Shown: positions 35,423-45,014, counted from the stretch's first letter. The stretch is DNA of 64,000 nucleotides from an uncultured bacterium (GCA_905214225.1 CAJMLL010000002.1:1-64000), one strand, 5' to 3'. Numbers and translations are program-made. Notes: a model not told the origin generated them from the letters alone.

Positions 35423-36402
35423 TGGAAAATAAAGTACAGCTCGGAACTTTGTCGATGAACTCTTCTCCACATATTGTGACGAAGCTGGACACGGCAAAAA
35501 CGATGAAATACGTCCTGCTGGCACTGCTGCCGGCATTCTGCGTCAGCATCTATGTATTCGGAGCACGTGTAATCGCTCTGACAGCAGTCTGCGTCATTGC
35601 AAGTGTGTTCTTTGAGTGGGCGTATGAAAAACTCATGAAAAAACCGGTTACCATCGCAGACTTTTCTGCATGCGTAACAGGTGTCATCCTGGCATTCAAT
35701 CTGCCTTCCGGATTCCCGTTCTGGATGGCTGTTATCGGCTGCTTTGTATCCATCGTCATCGTCAAGCAGCTGTTTGGAGGAATCGGAAAGAACTTTGCGA
35801 ACCCGGCAATCGTCGGACGTATCGTTTTGATGCTCTCCTTCACAACACAGATGACAACATGGCCGGTTCCGCGCGGAGTCGACGGAACAACAGGCGCTAC
35901 ACCGCTGAACCTGATGGAAAACGGCGGACAGCTGGCAAGCCTGAAGGCACTGTTCCTGGGAACAACCGGCGGATGTCTCGGTGAGGTAAGTGCCCTGGCA
36001 CTGATCATCGGAGGAGTATTCCTGATCGTAAAGAAGATTATCGATCCGATCATTCCTTGCTCCTTCATCGGTACAGTATTTGTATTTGCCCTGATCTACT
36101 ATGGAGTCAAGGGAAGCGATGCCGGTGCTCTGCACATGGCACTCTATAATATCCTGGCCGGCGGAGTTATGCTCGGTGCGATCTTCTGCGCAACTGACTA
36201 TGTAACATCCCCGATCATGAATAACGGAAAGCTGATCTTCGGTATTGGATGCGGACTGTTCACGATGCTGATTCGTCTGTTCTGCAACTATCCGGAAGGT
36301 GTATCCTTCTCCATCCTGTTCATGAACCTGTTCGTTCCACTGATCGACAGAACAACGATGAAGAGATACTATGCTAGTCTTTATGGAGGTGCGAAGAAGT
36401 AA
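35422..36402 (+). CDS. rnfD: RNF complex subunit RnfD
   Basis: A 326-residue membrane subunit with about nine helices that carries covalent FMN. Thr160 in DGTTGATPL matches the S/T-G-A-T flavinylation site that an ApbE enzyme would modify; apbE is encoded some 8 kb downstream. The start codon overlaps the rnfC stop (TAATG), indicating translational coupling. Confidence 0.97.
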   Translation: MENKVQLGTLSMNSSPHIVTKLDTAKTMKYVLLALLPAFCVSIYVFGARVIALTAVCVIASVFFEWAYEKLMKKPVTIADFSACVTGVILAFNLPSGFPFWMAVIGCFVSIVIVKQLFGGIGKNFANPAIVGRIVLMLSFTTQMTTWPVPRGVDGTTGATPLNLMENGGQLASLKALFLGTTGGCLGEVSALALIIGGVFLIVKKIIDPIIPCSFIGTVFVFALIYYGVKGSDAGALHMALYNILAGGVMLGAIFCATDYVTSPIMNNGKLIFGIGCGLFTMLIRLFCNYPEGVSFSILFMNLFVPLIDRTTMKRYYASLYGGAKK

Positions 36403-36977
36403 TGAAGAGTAATTTCTATAAAGAAAACGTCGCACCTGTCGTGGTACTGGTAGTCATCTGTCTGATCGTATCTGCAGCCCTGGCTGTAACATACGGAAAG
36501 GCACATCCGGTTATCGTAAAGAACGCTGCGGCATCTGCGAACCAGTCCAGAGAAGAGCTTCTTCCTAAGGCAAATGGATTCAAGAAGTATAACGGCAAGC
36601 TGACAACTCTGGAAGCGAAAAAGGTATACGTTACAGAAGCATATACAGCTACAAACAACTCCGGTGAGGTTATCACCGTTGTAACCAACTCATTCGGCGG
36701 TCCTCTGACCATGATGGTTGGTATTGATAATACCGGAGCAATTACGAACGTCAAGGTCACCGATCATTCTGATACACCGGGTGTCGGTACCAAGAACTGG
36801 AATTCTAAGACCAATATGGTTGTAAACCCGTATAAGGGTGTCAAGAAGCTGAATTCCACCAACGTAAAAGACGGACAGATCAAGTATATCTCCGGAGCAT
36901 CTGTAACCGGTGAAGCACTGCATAAGGGTGTTTACTGTGCACTCCAGCAGGCAAAGAGCATGGGAGGTGCTAAGTAA
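36402..36977 (+). CDS. rnfG: RNF complex subunit RnfG
   Basis: A 191-residue subunit with one N-terminal membrane helix (residues 9-29) and an extracytoplasmic FMN-binding domain. The flavin attachment motif SGASVT is near the C-terminus, with Thr169 as likely acceptor. Its start overlaps the end of rnfD and its stop overlaps rnfE. FMN relays electrons within the complex. Confidence 0.96.
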   Translation: MKSNFYKENVAPVVVLVVICLIVSAALAVTYGKAHPVIVKNAAASANQSREELLPKANGFKKYNGKLTTLEAKKVYVTEAYTATNNSGEVITVVTNSFGGPLTMMVGIDNTGAITNVKVTDHSDTPGVGTKNWNSKTNMVVNPYKGVKKLNSTNVKDGQIKYISGASVTGEALHKGVYCALQQAKSMGGAK

Positions 36978-37648
36978 TGGAAAAGAAAGGCAGATTACAT
37001 TATCTGACCGACGGAATCATTAAGGAGAACCCGGTACTGGTGCTGATTCTGGGTACCTGCCCGACACTGGCGACAACATCGTCTGTCATGAATGGTATCG
37101 GAATGGGCGTATCCACAACGGCCGTACTGATTCTTTCCAACATGGTAATTTCCGCGATCAGAAACATCGTACCGGATAAAGTAAGAATCCCGTGCTACAT
37201 TGTAGTCATTTCCGGATTCGTAACTGTAGTACAGCTGCTGATGCAGGCATATACACCGGCACTGTATTCATCACTGGGTCTGTACATCCCGCTGATCGTA
37301 GTAAACTGCATCATCCTGGGACGTGCGGAAATGTTCGCAAATAAGCATAATGTATTCGATTCCATGCTCGATGGTATCGGAATGGGTATCGGATTTACAT
37401 TTACACTGGTCATTATGGGTGCGATCCGTGAACTCTTTGGTTCCGGCACACTGCTCGGATTCCGTGTAATGCCGAAGAGCCTCCCGGGAATGTCCATTTT
37501 CACACTGGCATCCGGCGGATTCTTTGTATATGCTATCGTAATGGCAGCAGTAAACTATTTCTCAAAGGATAAGAGCAAGATCCGCAAGGACGTCGGCGAT
37601 GTTGACCTGTTCCAGGAAGCACAGGATCTGAAGAAGAAGGAGGCATAG
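36977..37648 (+). CDS. rnfE: RNF complex subunit RnfE
   Basis: A 223-residue membrane subunit with six helices. It shows the TCPTLATTSSVMNGIGMG segment, where the conserved Cys helps bind the intramembrane iron-sulfur cluster shared with RnfA. The mirrored NCIILGRAEMFA motif is also present. It lies between rnfG and rnfA with no gap to rnfG. Confidence 0.96.
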   Translation: MEKKGRLHYLTDGIIKENPVLVLILGTCPTLATTSSVMNGIGMGVSTTAVLILSNMVISAIRNIVPDKVRIPCYIVVISGFVTVVQLLMQAYTPALYSSLGLYIPLIVVNCIILGRAEMFANKHNVFDSMLDGIGMGIGFTFTLVIMGAIRELFGSGTLLGFRVMPKSLPGMSIFTLASGGFFVYAIVMAAVNYFSKDKSKIRKDVGDVDLFQEAQDLKKKEA

Positions 37649-37652
37649 TGTC

Positions 37653-38234
37653 ATGATAAAGTCATTAATTGTCATCTTTATCAGTATGATACTGATTAAC
37701 AACTACCCTCTGGCTCAGTTCCTGGGAATCTGTTCCTTCCTCGGAGTATCCAAGGATCTGGACTCCGCCAAGGGAATGGGTTACGCGGTAATTTTCGTCA
37801 TGGTTGTAGCAACACTTGCTACATGGCCTCTGCAGCAGCTGCTGAACGCTTTCGGCCTCGGCTATCTGCAGACCGTCGTATTCATCCTGGTAATCGCCTT
37901 CCTGGTACAGCTGATCGAAATGTTCATGAAGAAGAGCATGCCGGCACTGTACACGGCTCTGGGTGTTTACCTGCCGCTGATCACCACAAACTGTGCGGTA
38001 CTCGGTGTTTGTATTTCCAACATCACAGATGGATACAACTTCATCGAGTCCATCGTTGACGCACTGGGCGGCGGCGTTGGATATCTGTTCGCAATGGTAC
38101 TGATGGCAGGAGTAAGAACAAAGCTGGTCGATGAGGAGAATTTCCCGGAATCCTTCCGCGGAGTACCAATCGTACTGGTTACAGCATCAATCATGTCCCT
38201 GGCCTTCATGGGCTTCAGCGGCATGTTCTCATAA
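37653..38234 (+). CDS. rnfA: RNF complex subunit RnfA
   Basis: A 193-residue, six-helix membrane subunit paralogous to RnfE. The motif FLGICSFLGVSK near residue 23 and TTNCAVLGVCISN near residue 110 carry the cysteines for the RnfA/RnfE interface cluster. It follows rnfE by four bases. Confidence 0.97.
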   Translation: MIKSLIVIFISMILINNYPLAQFLGICSFLGVSKDLDSAKGMGYAVIFVMVVATLATWPLQQLLNAFGLGYLQTVVFILVIAFLVQLIEMFMKKSMPALYTALGVYLPLITTNCAVLGVCISNITDGYNFIESIVDALGGGVGYLFAMVLMAGVRTKLVDEENFPESFRGVPIVLVTASIMSLAFMGFSGMFS

Positions 38235-38247
38235 GGAGGCAGACTAG

Positions 38248-39126
38248 ATGAGTATAGCAATTCCTATTATTCTGGTCGTTGCAATCGGATTCGTAGCTTC
38301 GATCTGCCTGACCTATGCGTCCCGTGTATTTGCAGTCGAAGTCGATGAGACAGCGGTAAAAATCCGTGAAGAACTTCCGGGCGCAAACTGCGGCGGATGC
38401 GGATACGCAGGATGCGACGACTATGCAAACGCTCTGGCAGCTGACCATTCCGTCCCTTGTAATAAGTGTGCAGTCGGCGGAGCTGCAGTAGCGGACAAAC
38501 TGGCGCAGATTCTGGGCGTCAGCGCAGGAGAGGGTGACCGTCAGGTTGCTGTCGTAATGTGCAACGGAACATCAGAAGCATCTAAGAAAGTTATGGAATA
38601 TAAGGGCATCAAGACCTGCAAGGCAGCAAAGTCTATTTTCGGCGGCATTAACCAGTGCCCGTTCGGATGCCTGGGATTCGGCGATTGCGAGTCCGCATGT
38701 CAGTTCGATTCCATCCATGTAAGAGACGGCGTTGCATGGGTTAACCGTGACACATGCACGAGCTGCGGCGCCTGCGTCAAGGCATGCCCGAACGGTCTGA
38801 TCAGACTTGCACCGGAGAAGAACGTCGTGTTTGTCCGCTGCCATAACACACAGAAGGCAAAGGATGCGATGCAGGCATGCAAGAACGCCTGCATTGGCTG
38901 CAAGAAGTGCGAGAGCGTCTGCAAATTTGACGCGGTTCACGTAAACAACAACCTGTCTTACATTGATCCTGACAAGTGCAAGAACTGCGGAATGTGTGAG
39001 AAGGTATGCCCGACCGGAAACATCATTAATATGAGACTGGTCAAGAACGCGGCAAAGAAGAAAGCTGCTGCGGCTGCGCCGGTTCCAAAGAAAGCAGAAG
39101 CTGAAGGCACACAGCCAAACGCTTAG
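38248..39126 (+). CDS. rnfB: RNF complex subunit RnfB
   Basis: A 292-residue ferredoxin-like subunit that receives electrons from reduced ferredoxin. An N-terminal membrane helix (residues 4-25) is followed by a four-Cys cluster domain (ANCGGCGYAGC and later Cys) and ferredoxin modules CTSCGACVKACP, CIGCKKCESVCK and CKNCGMCEKVCP. The tail is Ala/Lys rich. AAGGAGG precedes the ATG. A strong terminator ends the operon. Confidence 0.97.
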   Translation: MSIAIPIILVVAIGFVASICLTYASRVFAVEVDETAVKIREELPGANCGGCGYAGCDDYANALAADHSVPCNKCAVGGAAVADKLAQILGVSAGEGDRQVAVVMCNGTSEASKKVMEYKGIKTCKAAKSIFGGINQCPFGCLGFGDCESACQFDSIHVRDGVAWVNRDTCTSCGACVKACPNGLIRLAPEKNVVFVRCHNTQKAKDAMQACKNACIGCKKCESVCKFDAVHVNNNLSYIDPDKCKNCGMCEKVCPTGNIINMRLVKNAAKKKAAAAAPVPKKAEAEGTQPNA

Positions 39127-39135
39127 TTCATTCTG

Positions 39136-39174
39136 GGAACAGGAGAAACATCAGCTTCTTCTGTTCCTTTTTTT
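39136..39174 (+). terminator. rnf operon terminator
   Basis: GGAACAG and CTGTTCC with additional AGAA/TTCT pairing form the stem, followed by seven T. Confidence 0.9.
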
Positions 39175-39211
39175 CGTTACTGCCTTTTAGATGAATACAG
39201 GTGAGGAAAAA

Positions 39212-40876
39212 GTGGATATCAAAGTAGATAACAAAATCAAAGTAATCGGCCACAAGAATCCGGATACGGATTCCATCTGCTCCGTACTTGCGTACACCAA
39301 TCTGAAAAACAAGCTTGGCGGTGGAGAGTATGAAGCATGCAGGGCAGGAGAAGTCAGCGCAGAGACCCAGTATGTTCTGGACCGTTTCAAGGTTGAGGCG
39401 CCTGCGCCATGCTATAACGTCAGCAGCAAGGTGGAAGATCTGGATGTTGCCGAGGCTCCTGGAATCCCGCCGATGGCAAGCCTGCGTGAGGCCTGGAATG
39501 CAATGCGTGACTCCGGACTCAGTACACAGCCGGTTACAGACGATGAGGGAAAACTGGTAGGAGTCGTCACACTGAACGACCTGTCCAAGGGAAACATGGA
39601 TGCCCTTGACGCGTATGTTTTGTCCAGAGAAAAGACTCCGGTAAAGAATATCGCTGCTGTTCTGGAAGGTGAGATTGTCACAGGAAACGCTGACGAGATC
39701 CTGACCAGGGGCAAGGTCCTGGTCGGCGCCGGCACTCCGGAAGCGTTTGAGAATAACCTGCTTGAAGGCGACATTGTCATGGTAGCAAACCGCGTTGACG
39801 CGCAGGTTGCGGCTCTGAATATGGGCGTAAAGGTTCTGATCGTCTGCCTGGGTGCAGAGGTTTCCAAGTCTGTTGCTGAACTGGGCGAGGCGAAGAACTG
39901 TGTCATCATCAAGACGAAGTTCGACACTTACGCTGCTGCACGCCTGATCATCCAGGCTGTACCGGTTAAGAATCTGATGACACCGGCTGATAAAGTCCGC
40001 TCATTCACTCCTGACACACCGGTAACGGAAGTAAAGGAGACCATGGATGCGACCCGCCACATTCACTTCCCGGTTCTCGATGAGAACGGAAAGTACATCG
40101 GCCTGATCAGCCGCAGAAATCTTGAGGTCAAAAACTGCGATAAGCTGATTCTGGTTGACCATCAGGAAACGACACAGTGTGTCGACGGCATTGAGGATGC
40201 GAAGATCATGGAGGTTGTTGACCACCATAAGATCGGCGACATCCAGACGAATGACCCGATTTACTTCCGCTGCGAGCCAGTCGGATGCTCGGCAACAATC
40301 GTAACGTCTCTCTATGAAGAGAAGGGCGTCGAGATCGATCCGACCACAGCAGGACTGCTGCTCAGTGCACTGCTGTCCGATACCCTGCTCTTCCGTTCCC
40401 CGACATGCACAGACCGCGATGTAGAGACCGGAAAGAAACTGGCAGAGATCGCCGGTGTTGATCCTGAGGAACTGGCTGAGCATATGTTTGAGGCCGGTGA
40501 GAATCTGGAAGGAAAGACGGCAGAAGACATCTGCTATCAGGACTTCAAACTGTTCGAGCACGGCAGCGTGCGTTTTGGCGTCGGCCAGGCAAGCTTCATG
40601 AGCGAGGCAAACATGAAGAAGGCAGAGGACATGCTGCTGGAGTACCTCCCGAAGACACTGGAGAAGGACGGCACATCCATGGTATTCTTCATGCTGACCA
40701 GCGTAAAGGACCAGAGCAGCCGTATGCTCTATGCCGGAGTTGATGCTGAGAAGACCCTGGAAGCAGGATTCGATGCCAAGGCATCTGACGACAGCGAGCC
40801 GGGAATCCTTCTGCCGGGCGTAGTCAGCAGAAAGAAACAGCTGATCCCGAACATCCTGGGCGTACTGGACAAATAG
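39212..40876 (+). CDS. Manganese-dependent inorganic pyrophosphatase with CBS and DRTGG domains
   Basis: A family II pyrophosphatase (554 residues from this start) hydrolysing PPi to phosphate. The DHH catalytic motifs HKNPDTDS, ILVDHQE and VDHHKIGD are present, and the DHHA2 domain ends the protein. Between them, about residues 65-320, lie two CBS motifs with a DRTGG domain; in such enzymes these bind AMP, ADP, ATP or diadenosine polyphosphates and tune activity. I favour the GTG start because AGGTGAGG precedes it. The ATG seven codons upstream (position 39191) has no ribosome site and is 17 bases after the rnf terminator; either is possible. The promoter is not obvious. Confidence 0.93.
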   Translation: MDIKVDNKIKVIGHKNPDTDSICSVLAYTNLKNKLGGGEYEACRAGEVSAETQYVLDRFKVEAPAPCYNVSSKVEDLDVAEAPGIPPMASLREAWNAMRDSGLSTQPVTDDEGKLVGVVTLNDLSKGNMDALDAYVLSREKTPVKNIAAVLEGEIVTGNADEILTRGKVLVGAGTPEAFENNLLEGDIVMVANRVDAQVAALNMGVKVLIVCLGAEVSKSVAELGEAKNCVIIKTKFDTYAAARLIIQAVPVKNLMTPADKVRSFTPDTPVTEVKETMDATRHIHFPVLDENGKYIGLISRRNLEVKNCDKLILVDHQETTQCVDGIEDAKIMEVVDHHKIGDIQTNDPIYFRCEPVGCSATIVTSLYEEKGVEIDPTTAGLLLSALLSDTLLFRSPTCTDRDVETGKKLAEIAGVDPEELAEHMFEAGENLEGKTAEDICYQDFKLFEHGSVRFGVGQASFMSEANMKKAEDMLLEYLPKTLEKDGTSMVFFMLTSVKDQSSRMLYAGVDAEKTLEAGFDAKASDDSEPGILLPGVVSRKKQLIPNILGVLDK

Positions 40877-40939
40877 GAGACGCGCAAGGGAAATCCTGTC
40901 ATCCCGCGTCCGTATGCATAAATAAATGTCAAAAAAAGA

Positions 40940-40995
40940 ACGGGACCGTTTCTGTCCGCGATGAAACATCATCCGGAGAAGCGGTCCTGTTTTTC
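40940..40995. terminator. Bidirectional terminator
   Basis: ACGGGACCG pairs with CGGTCCTGT (one wobble), flanked by seven A on the left and five T on the right. It lies between the convergent pyrophosphatase and aminopeptidase genes. Confidence 0.82.
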
Positions 40996-41094
40996 TATGC
41001 AATCAAAATTCTGCAGAATCCAATCTGATGCCGGTCAGAGGAATCCATCCGGCCGGCATCGTGCGGATCTGTCCGCATGCCCATGCGGTGCTCC

Positions 41095-42882
41095 CTACAG
41101 CGGTGCCGTCATAACCTGCAGGAACTTCCGGTCTTCTTTATGAAGGTGCGGGAGCAGAGCCTCCTCTACACGCCGGTGGTAGGCGTTGATCCAGTTGATC
41201 TCATCTTCTGTGAGAAGGCTGCTGTCAATGGCATCGCGCTCGTACGGGCAGAGAGTGAGCGTCTCAAAGTACCGGTCTCCCGCATTTTCTGCGCAGCAGA
41301 GCAGTTCGTTTTCAATGCGGACGCCGAACTTTCCTTCCAGATAGACGCCCGGTTCATCAGACTGAATCATGCCGCTGACCAGAGGGCATTCCACTTTCGG
41401 GTCGATGATGTTCGGACCTTCATGAACGGAAAGGACATGGCCGATTCCGTGGCTGATGCCGTGATTGAAATTCAGGCCGGTGTCAGTCAGCGGCTTTCTC
41501 GCGAGTTTGTCCAACGCGCAGCTGGAAGCATCCGGACCCAGGTGTGCGGTGGCCAGAGCGATATGGGATTTCAGAACCCGGGTGTACACTTCCTTCATTT
41601 CATCCGTCAGAGGACCCAGCGCGATGGTGCGGGTGATGTCCGTCGTACCGGTGGTGTACTGGCCGCCGCTGTCGACCAGAAGGAAGCCTTCCGGCTTAAG
41701 TTCAGCATTCGATTCTGCAGTCGGGAAGTAGTGGATCAGTGCGGCATCCGGGCCGTAGGCGGAAACCGTCGGGAAGCTCAGATCAAAGCACCCCGGCTGC
41801 TCCAGGCGTCGGCGTTTCAGATATTCTGCGGCATCCATCTCCGTAATCGTGTGCTTTGAAACGGTGGTTTTCAGCCAGTGGATGAACTCCACCATAGCAC
41901 AGCCGTCATACACCATGGTTTCGCGGGTGGATGCGATTTCCACATCATTCTTTATCGCTTTCATCATCTGTGCAGGCGTCGGCTCATCGATAATGACATG
42001 GCGTTCCGCCGCAGCCTGGTAAACGGCCGCGCTGACCGTGTCAGAATCCATCCAGATTGTATGATCCGGCGGCAGTGTGCGGAGGACATTCTCGATTTCG
42101 TTGTAGTCACGGATGGTCAGAAACCCCAGATTCTCCTGCGGTTCATCGGAGTCCTCTGCTGCATCGTTGATTTCTGCGCCCGGCAGAAGGAAAAGCTGCG
42201 CCAGCTGATCCGGATTGGAGCTGATGAGCAGATAGGAATAGAAAACCGGCGTGCAGGCGATGTCCGTTCCGCGCAGGTTCGTCGTCCAGGCCGTTTCCGT
42301 CAGATCGGACAGAAGCATCCAGTCTGCACCGGATTCAACCATTTCACGCATCAGCCGGTTCTTTTTCCGGGATGCAGGAATTCCTGAGGAGGAAGGCGGC
42401 AAAACATAAAGCGCAGAGGGGTTAAGGGGCGGACGGTTCGTCCAGATGCTGCTGATCAGGTCGACATGCTCTTTCAGGGTGACGCCCATCGGAGAGAGCT
42501 GCTGCTCCCAGACATTGGCAATTTTGGCGCTGACCACGCGTCCGTCAAAGGCCAGGACCATGCGGCGGCGTTTCTTTACCAGCTGCATCAGAAGACCCAG
42601 CACGGTCGGGACGCCTTTCACGCCAATCTTCATCAGGGTAATTCCGCTTCCCTCCAGCTGTTTTTCAGCCTGCAGGAAGAATCGTCCATCGGTCCAGAGC
42701 CATGCATTTTCTCTGGACACAAGCAGCCAGGCAGATTCTCCGGTGAATCCGCTGAGGCATTCAATGGCTTTGAAATGCGCATGGGGAAATTCCGAGTTGT
42801 GCGGATCCGTCGGCGGAATAAAGTAAAAATCAATGTTCTTTTCCTTCATTTCTTGTTGAAGTGCAGTAATTTCATCTTTCAT
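41095..42882 (-). CDS. Xaa-Pro aminopeptidase, M24 family
   Basis: A 595-residue three-domain aminopeptidase P-type enzyme that removes N-terminal residues preceding proline. Two creatinase-like N-terminal domains are followed by the pita-bread domain. Metal ligands appear as Asp/Asp in LLVDSGGQYTTGTTDIT, His in GISHGIGHVLSVHEGP and two Glu in DEPGVYLEGKFGVRIENE. The minus-strand ATG chosen has GGAGAT upstream; another ATG five codons before it does not. It has no signal peptide and should act in the cytosol on peptides. It stands alone. Confidence 0.95.
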   Translation of the reverse strand: MKDEITALQQEMKEKNIDFYFIPPTDPHNSEFPHAHFKAIECLSGFTGESAWLLVSRENAWLWTDGRFFLQAEKQLEGSGITLMKIGVKGVPTVLGLLMQLVKKRRRMVLAFDGRVVSAKIANVWEQQLSPMGVTLKEHVDLISSIWTNRPPLNPSALYVLPPSSSGIPASRKKNRLMREMVESGADWMLLSDLTETAWTTNLRGTDIACTPVFYSYLLISSNPDQLAQLFLLPGAEINDAAEDSDEPQENLGFLTIRDYNEIENVLRTLPPDHTIWMDSDTVSAAVYQAAAERHVIIDEPTPAQMMKAIKNDVEIASTRETMVYDGCAMVEFIHWLKTTVSKHTITEMDAAEYLKRRRLEQPGCFDLSFPTVSAYGPDAALIHYFPTAESNAELKPEGFLLVDSGGQYTTGTTDITRTIALGPLTDEMKEVYTRVLKSHIALATAHLGPDASSCALDKLARKPLTDTGLNFNHGISHGIGHVLSVHEGPNIIDPKVECPLVSGMIQSDEPGVYLEGKFGVRIENELLCCAENAGDRYFETLTLCPYERDAIDSSLLTEDEINWINAYHRRVEEALLPHLHKEDRKFLQVMTAPL

Positions 42883-42976
42883 TATTGTGATCTCCATATA
42901 TGTATAGTTTTTTGTTTTTATATGCGGCCGCAGGCAGGAAATTTCCTTGCCTTTTCAGCTTTTGTCCTGCTGAAAA

Positions 42977-43501
42977 TCAGTGCAGGAGGCTGCGCGGAAT
43001 ACGGCGGTCGATGATGTATGCGACGATGCCGATGCCGATTCCGGAGGCGATTCCGGTGAAGACCAGAATCGGGAAGTAGAGGAACATCTTGAGGTTCGAA
43101 ACCACGAAACTGGCGACGAGCAGCTGTCCAAAATTGTGGGACACACCGCCTGCCATGCTGACGCCGATCATGGAAAATTTCCCGGTTTTCTTCAGCAGAA
43201 CCATGATCAGGAGGCTGATCATTCCGCCGGCCAGCGAGTAGAGCATGGCCATGACGCCGGTGAAGAGCAGGCCTGCCAGGAAGATGCGGATCAGGTTGAT
43301 GAAGAAGGCATAGCGGGCATCCAGCTCGTAGAGGGCGATGATGATGATCAGGTTGGCCAGGCCGAGTTTTACGCCCGGAACGCCGACATTGATCGGCAGG
43401 ATCGCCTCGATGTAGGAAAAAATGAGCGCGAGGGCGGAGAACATCGCGGATGCGGTCAGCCGCTGGGTGCGCCTTGTGTGCTGGTTAGTGCGCGACGGCA
43501 T
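42977..43501 (-). CDS. Gx transporter/heptaprenyl-diphosphate-synthase component I-family membrane protein
   Basis: A 174-residue membrane protein with five or six helices, in the family once named heptaprenyl diphosphate synthase component I and now called Gx transporter. Segments LIFSYIEAILPINVGVPGVKLGLANL and GGVSHNFGQL are typical. It resembles ECF S components; the substrate is unknown. A very strong ribosome site (GGAAGGAGGAGG) fixes the start. It overlaps the upstream NusG-II gene by 17 bases, so the two form an operon. In many Clostridia this pair sits with RNF or ApbE genes. Confidence 0.9.
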   Translation of the reverse strand: MPSRTNQHTRRTQRLTASAMFSALALIFSYIEAILPINVGVPGVKLGLANLIIIIALYELDARYAFFINLIRIFLAGLLFTGVMAMLYSLAGGMISLLIMVLLKKTGKFSMIGVSMAGGVSHNFGQLLVASFVVSNLKMFLYFPILVFTGIASGIGIGIVAYIIDRRIPRSLLH

Positions 43502-43871
43502 CGTATCCTCCTCCTTCCTTGCTGCTGCCTTTTCCGACAATTTCCAGACTCACGCGGTTCGGAAGGCAGACGATGCTTTCGTTGGCGCGGGAAATCGGCT
43601 TATGGTGCACGCAGATCTGGTTCTTGCAGCTGGCTTCCAGCATTTGCGCGGTACCATTCTTTATGATAAACTTATTCGTATGTCCGTTCTGACGTATGGT
43701 AACGGTGCGGTTTACAGCCAGACTGTATTTTCCGTACAGTTTTCCGTTCACCTTGGCTTCGACATATTTTCCGGTGACATTGCCCCGGACGGAGAGCCAG
43801 GAGAACAGAAATCCGACCGCCAGAAGGGCAATCAGAAGCAGAATATCTGCTTTTTTTATGACTTTGAACAT
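43485..43871 (-). CDS. NusG domain II-containing protein
   Basis: A 128-residue protein with an N-terminal membrane anchor (ADILLLIALLAVGFLFSWL) and an exported NusG_II domain. This includes ASCKNQICVHHKPISRANESIVCLPNRV, with two to three Cys that could bind a cofactor or form a disulfide. Homologues accompany apbE and redox membrane systems; biochemical role unknown. The start follows CTGGAG; longer in-frame starts would overlap the apbE signal sequence. Its start codon is only 28 bases from the divergent apbE start. Confidence 0.88.
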   Translation of the reverse strand: MFKVIKKADILLLIALLAVGFLFSWLSVRGNVTGKYVEAKVNGKLYGKYSLAVNRTVTIRQNGHTNKFIIKNGTAQMLEASCKNQICVHHKPISRANESIVCLPNRVSLEIVGKGSSKEGGGYDAVAH

Positions 43872-43899
43872 ATCAAAACTCCAGAAAGGGATATATTCT

Positions 43900-44928
43900 A
43901 TGAAAAAACTGATCACAGTCATTCTGACGATTGTCATGACTGCATGCATCATTATACCACAAACCGCCTGTGCGCCGCAGAAATCAAAGTCGGATTCTGT
44001 CCCGTCTCACACAAAGGAAAGCTACTATTTTGATACGATCTGCAAGATTACCATCTACAGCATGTCAAAAAACAAGGCGGACGATATTATCGCGAAGGCC
44101 TTCAAACGCTGCAGTCAGTATGAGAATATCCTGAGCAAGACCAAGAAAGGCTCGGATATCTGGAAGATCAACCACGCGGGTGGGCAGCCGGTTCAGGTGC
44201 ATCCAATCACGGCGCAGATTATCAATGAAGGAATCAAGTACGGGGATGAGACGAACGGACTGTTCGACATCACCATCGGAAAGGCAGAGGATCTCTATAA
44301 CTGGCATGCGGAAAAGCATAAGCTTCCTACGGATGCGCAGCTGAAACATGCGGTAAAATACGTTGGATATAAGCAGATTCATGTCAGCGGGAACACCGTA
44401 ACCATGGGCACGACTGAGGGAGAAATCGACCTGGGAGGAATCGCGAAGGGCTGGATTGCTGACCATATCGGTGATTATCTGCAGGAGCTGGGCGTAAAGA
44501 GCGCGATTATCAGCCTGGGCGGAAATATCGTCTGCGTGGGAAACAAGGCCGGAAAGCCTTTCCAGATCGGCATTGAAAAGCCGTTTTCCGAGATGAGTGA
44601 AATCGTCGGAAGCACGACGGCAAGCAATAAGACGATTGTAACGTCAGGAATTTATGAACGCTATTTCCGCAAGAACGGAAAGCTCTATCATCACATTCTG
44701 GAGCCGACAACGGGACGCCCTGCGAATACCGACATCAGCGGCGTGACCATTATGGCCGAAGACGGACATTCCGTCGACTGCGATGCCATGGCAACCACCT
44801 GCCTGCTGATGGGCCGGAAGAAGGCTTTGAATTTTATCGAGAAGAAGAAAGGCTATGAATGCCTGATCATCACACGCAGCGGGAAAATTTACAAGACGAG
44901 CGGATTTAAGTTTAAGAAGGAATCTTAA
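43900..44928 (+). CDS. apbE: FAD:protein FMN transferase
   Basis: A 342-residue ApbE protein that attaches FMN from FAD to Thr or Ser in flavinylation motifs. The N-terminal 24 residues form a lipoprotein-type signal ending in QTAC, so it should be anchored outside the membrane. YYFDTICKITIYS, GEIDLGGIAKGWIADHI and TTGRPANTDISGVTIM are the FAD- and metal-binding regions. Likely substrates are RnfD and RnfG, encoded upstream in this window. AGAAAGGG precedes the ATG; the frame is open further upstream but without a start signal. Confidence 0.94.
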   Translation: MKKLITVILTIVMTACIIIPQTACAPQKSKSDSVPSHTKESYYFDTICKITIYSMSKNKADDIIAKAFKRCSQYENILSKTKKGSDIWKINHAGGQPVQVHPITAQIINEGIKYGDETNGLFDITIGKAEDLYNWHAEKHKLPTDAQLKHAVKYVGYKQIHVSGNTVTMGTTEGEIDLGGIAKGWIADHIGDYLQELGVKSAIISLGGNIVCVGNKAGKPFQIGIEKPFSEMSEIVGSTTASNKTIVTSGIYERYFRKNGKLYHHILEPTTGRPANTDISGVTIMAEDGHSVDCDAMATTCLLMGRKKALNFIEKKKGYECLIITRSGKIYKTSGFKFKKES

Positions 44929-44974
44929 GCTGCCGGGCAGTATCCTCCTGAAAATGCATGAAACAGAATACAGG

Positions 44975-45008
44975 ACGCAGAGCCTCTGACCGGGCCCTGC
45001 GTTTTTTC
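44975..45008 (+). terminator. Terminator of apbE
   Basis: ACGCAG and CTGCGT form the stem with GC-rich pairing inside, followed by TTTTTTC; it abuts the convergent MocR gene. Confidence 0.8.
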
Positions 45009-45014
45009 TTGTCC

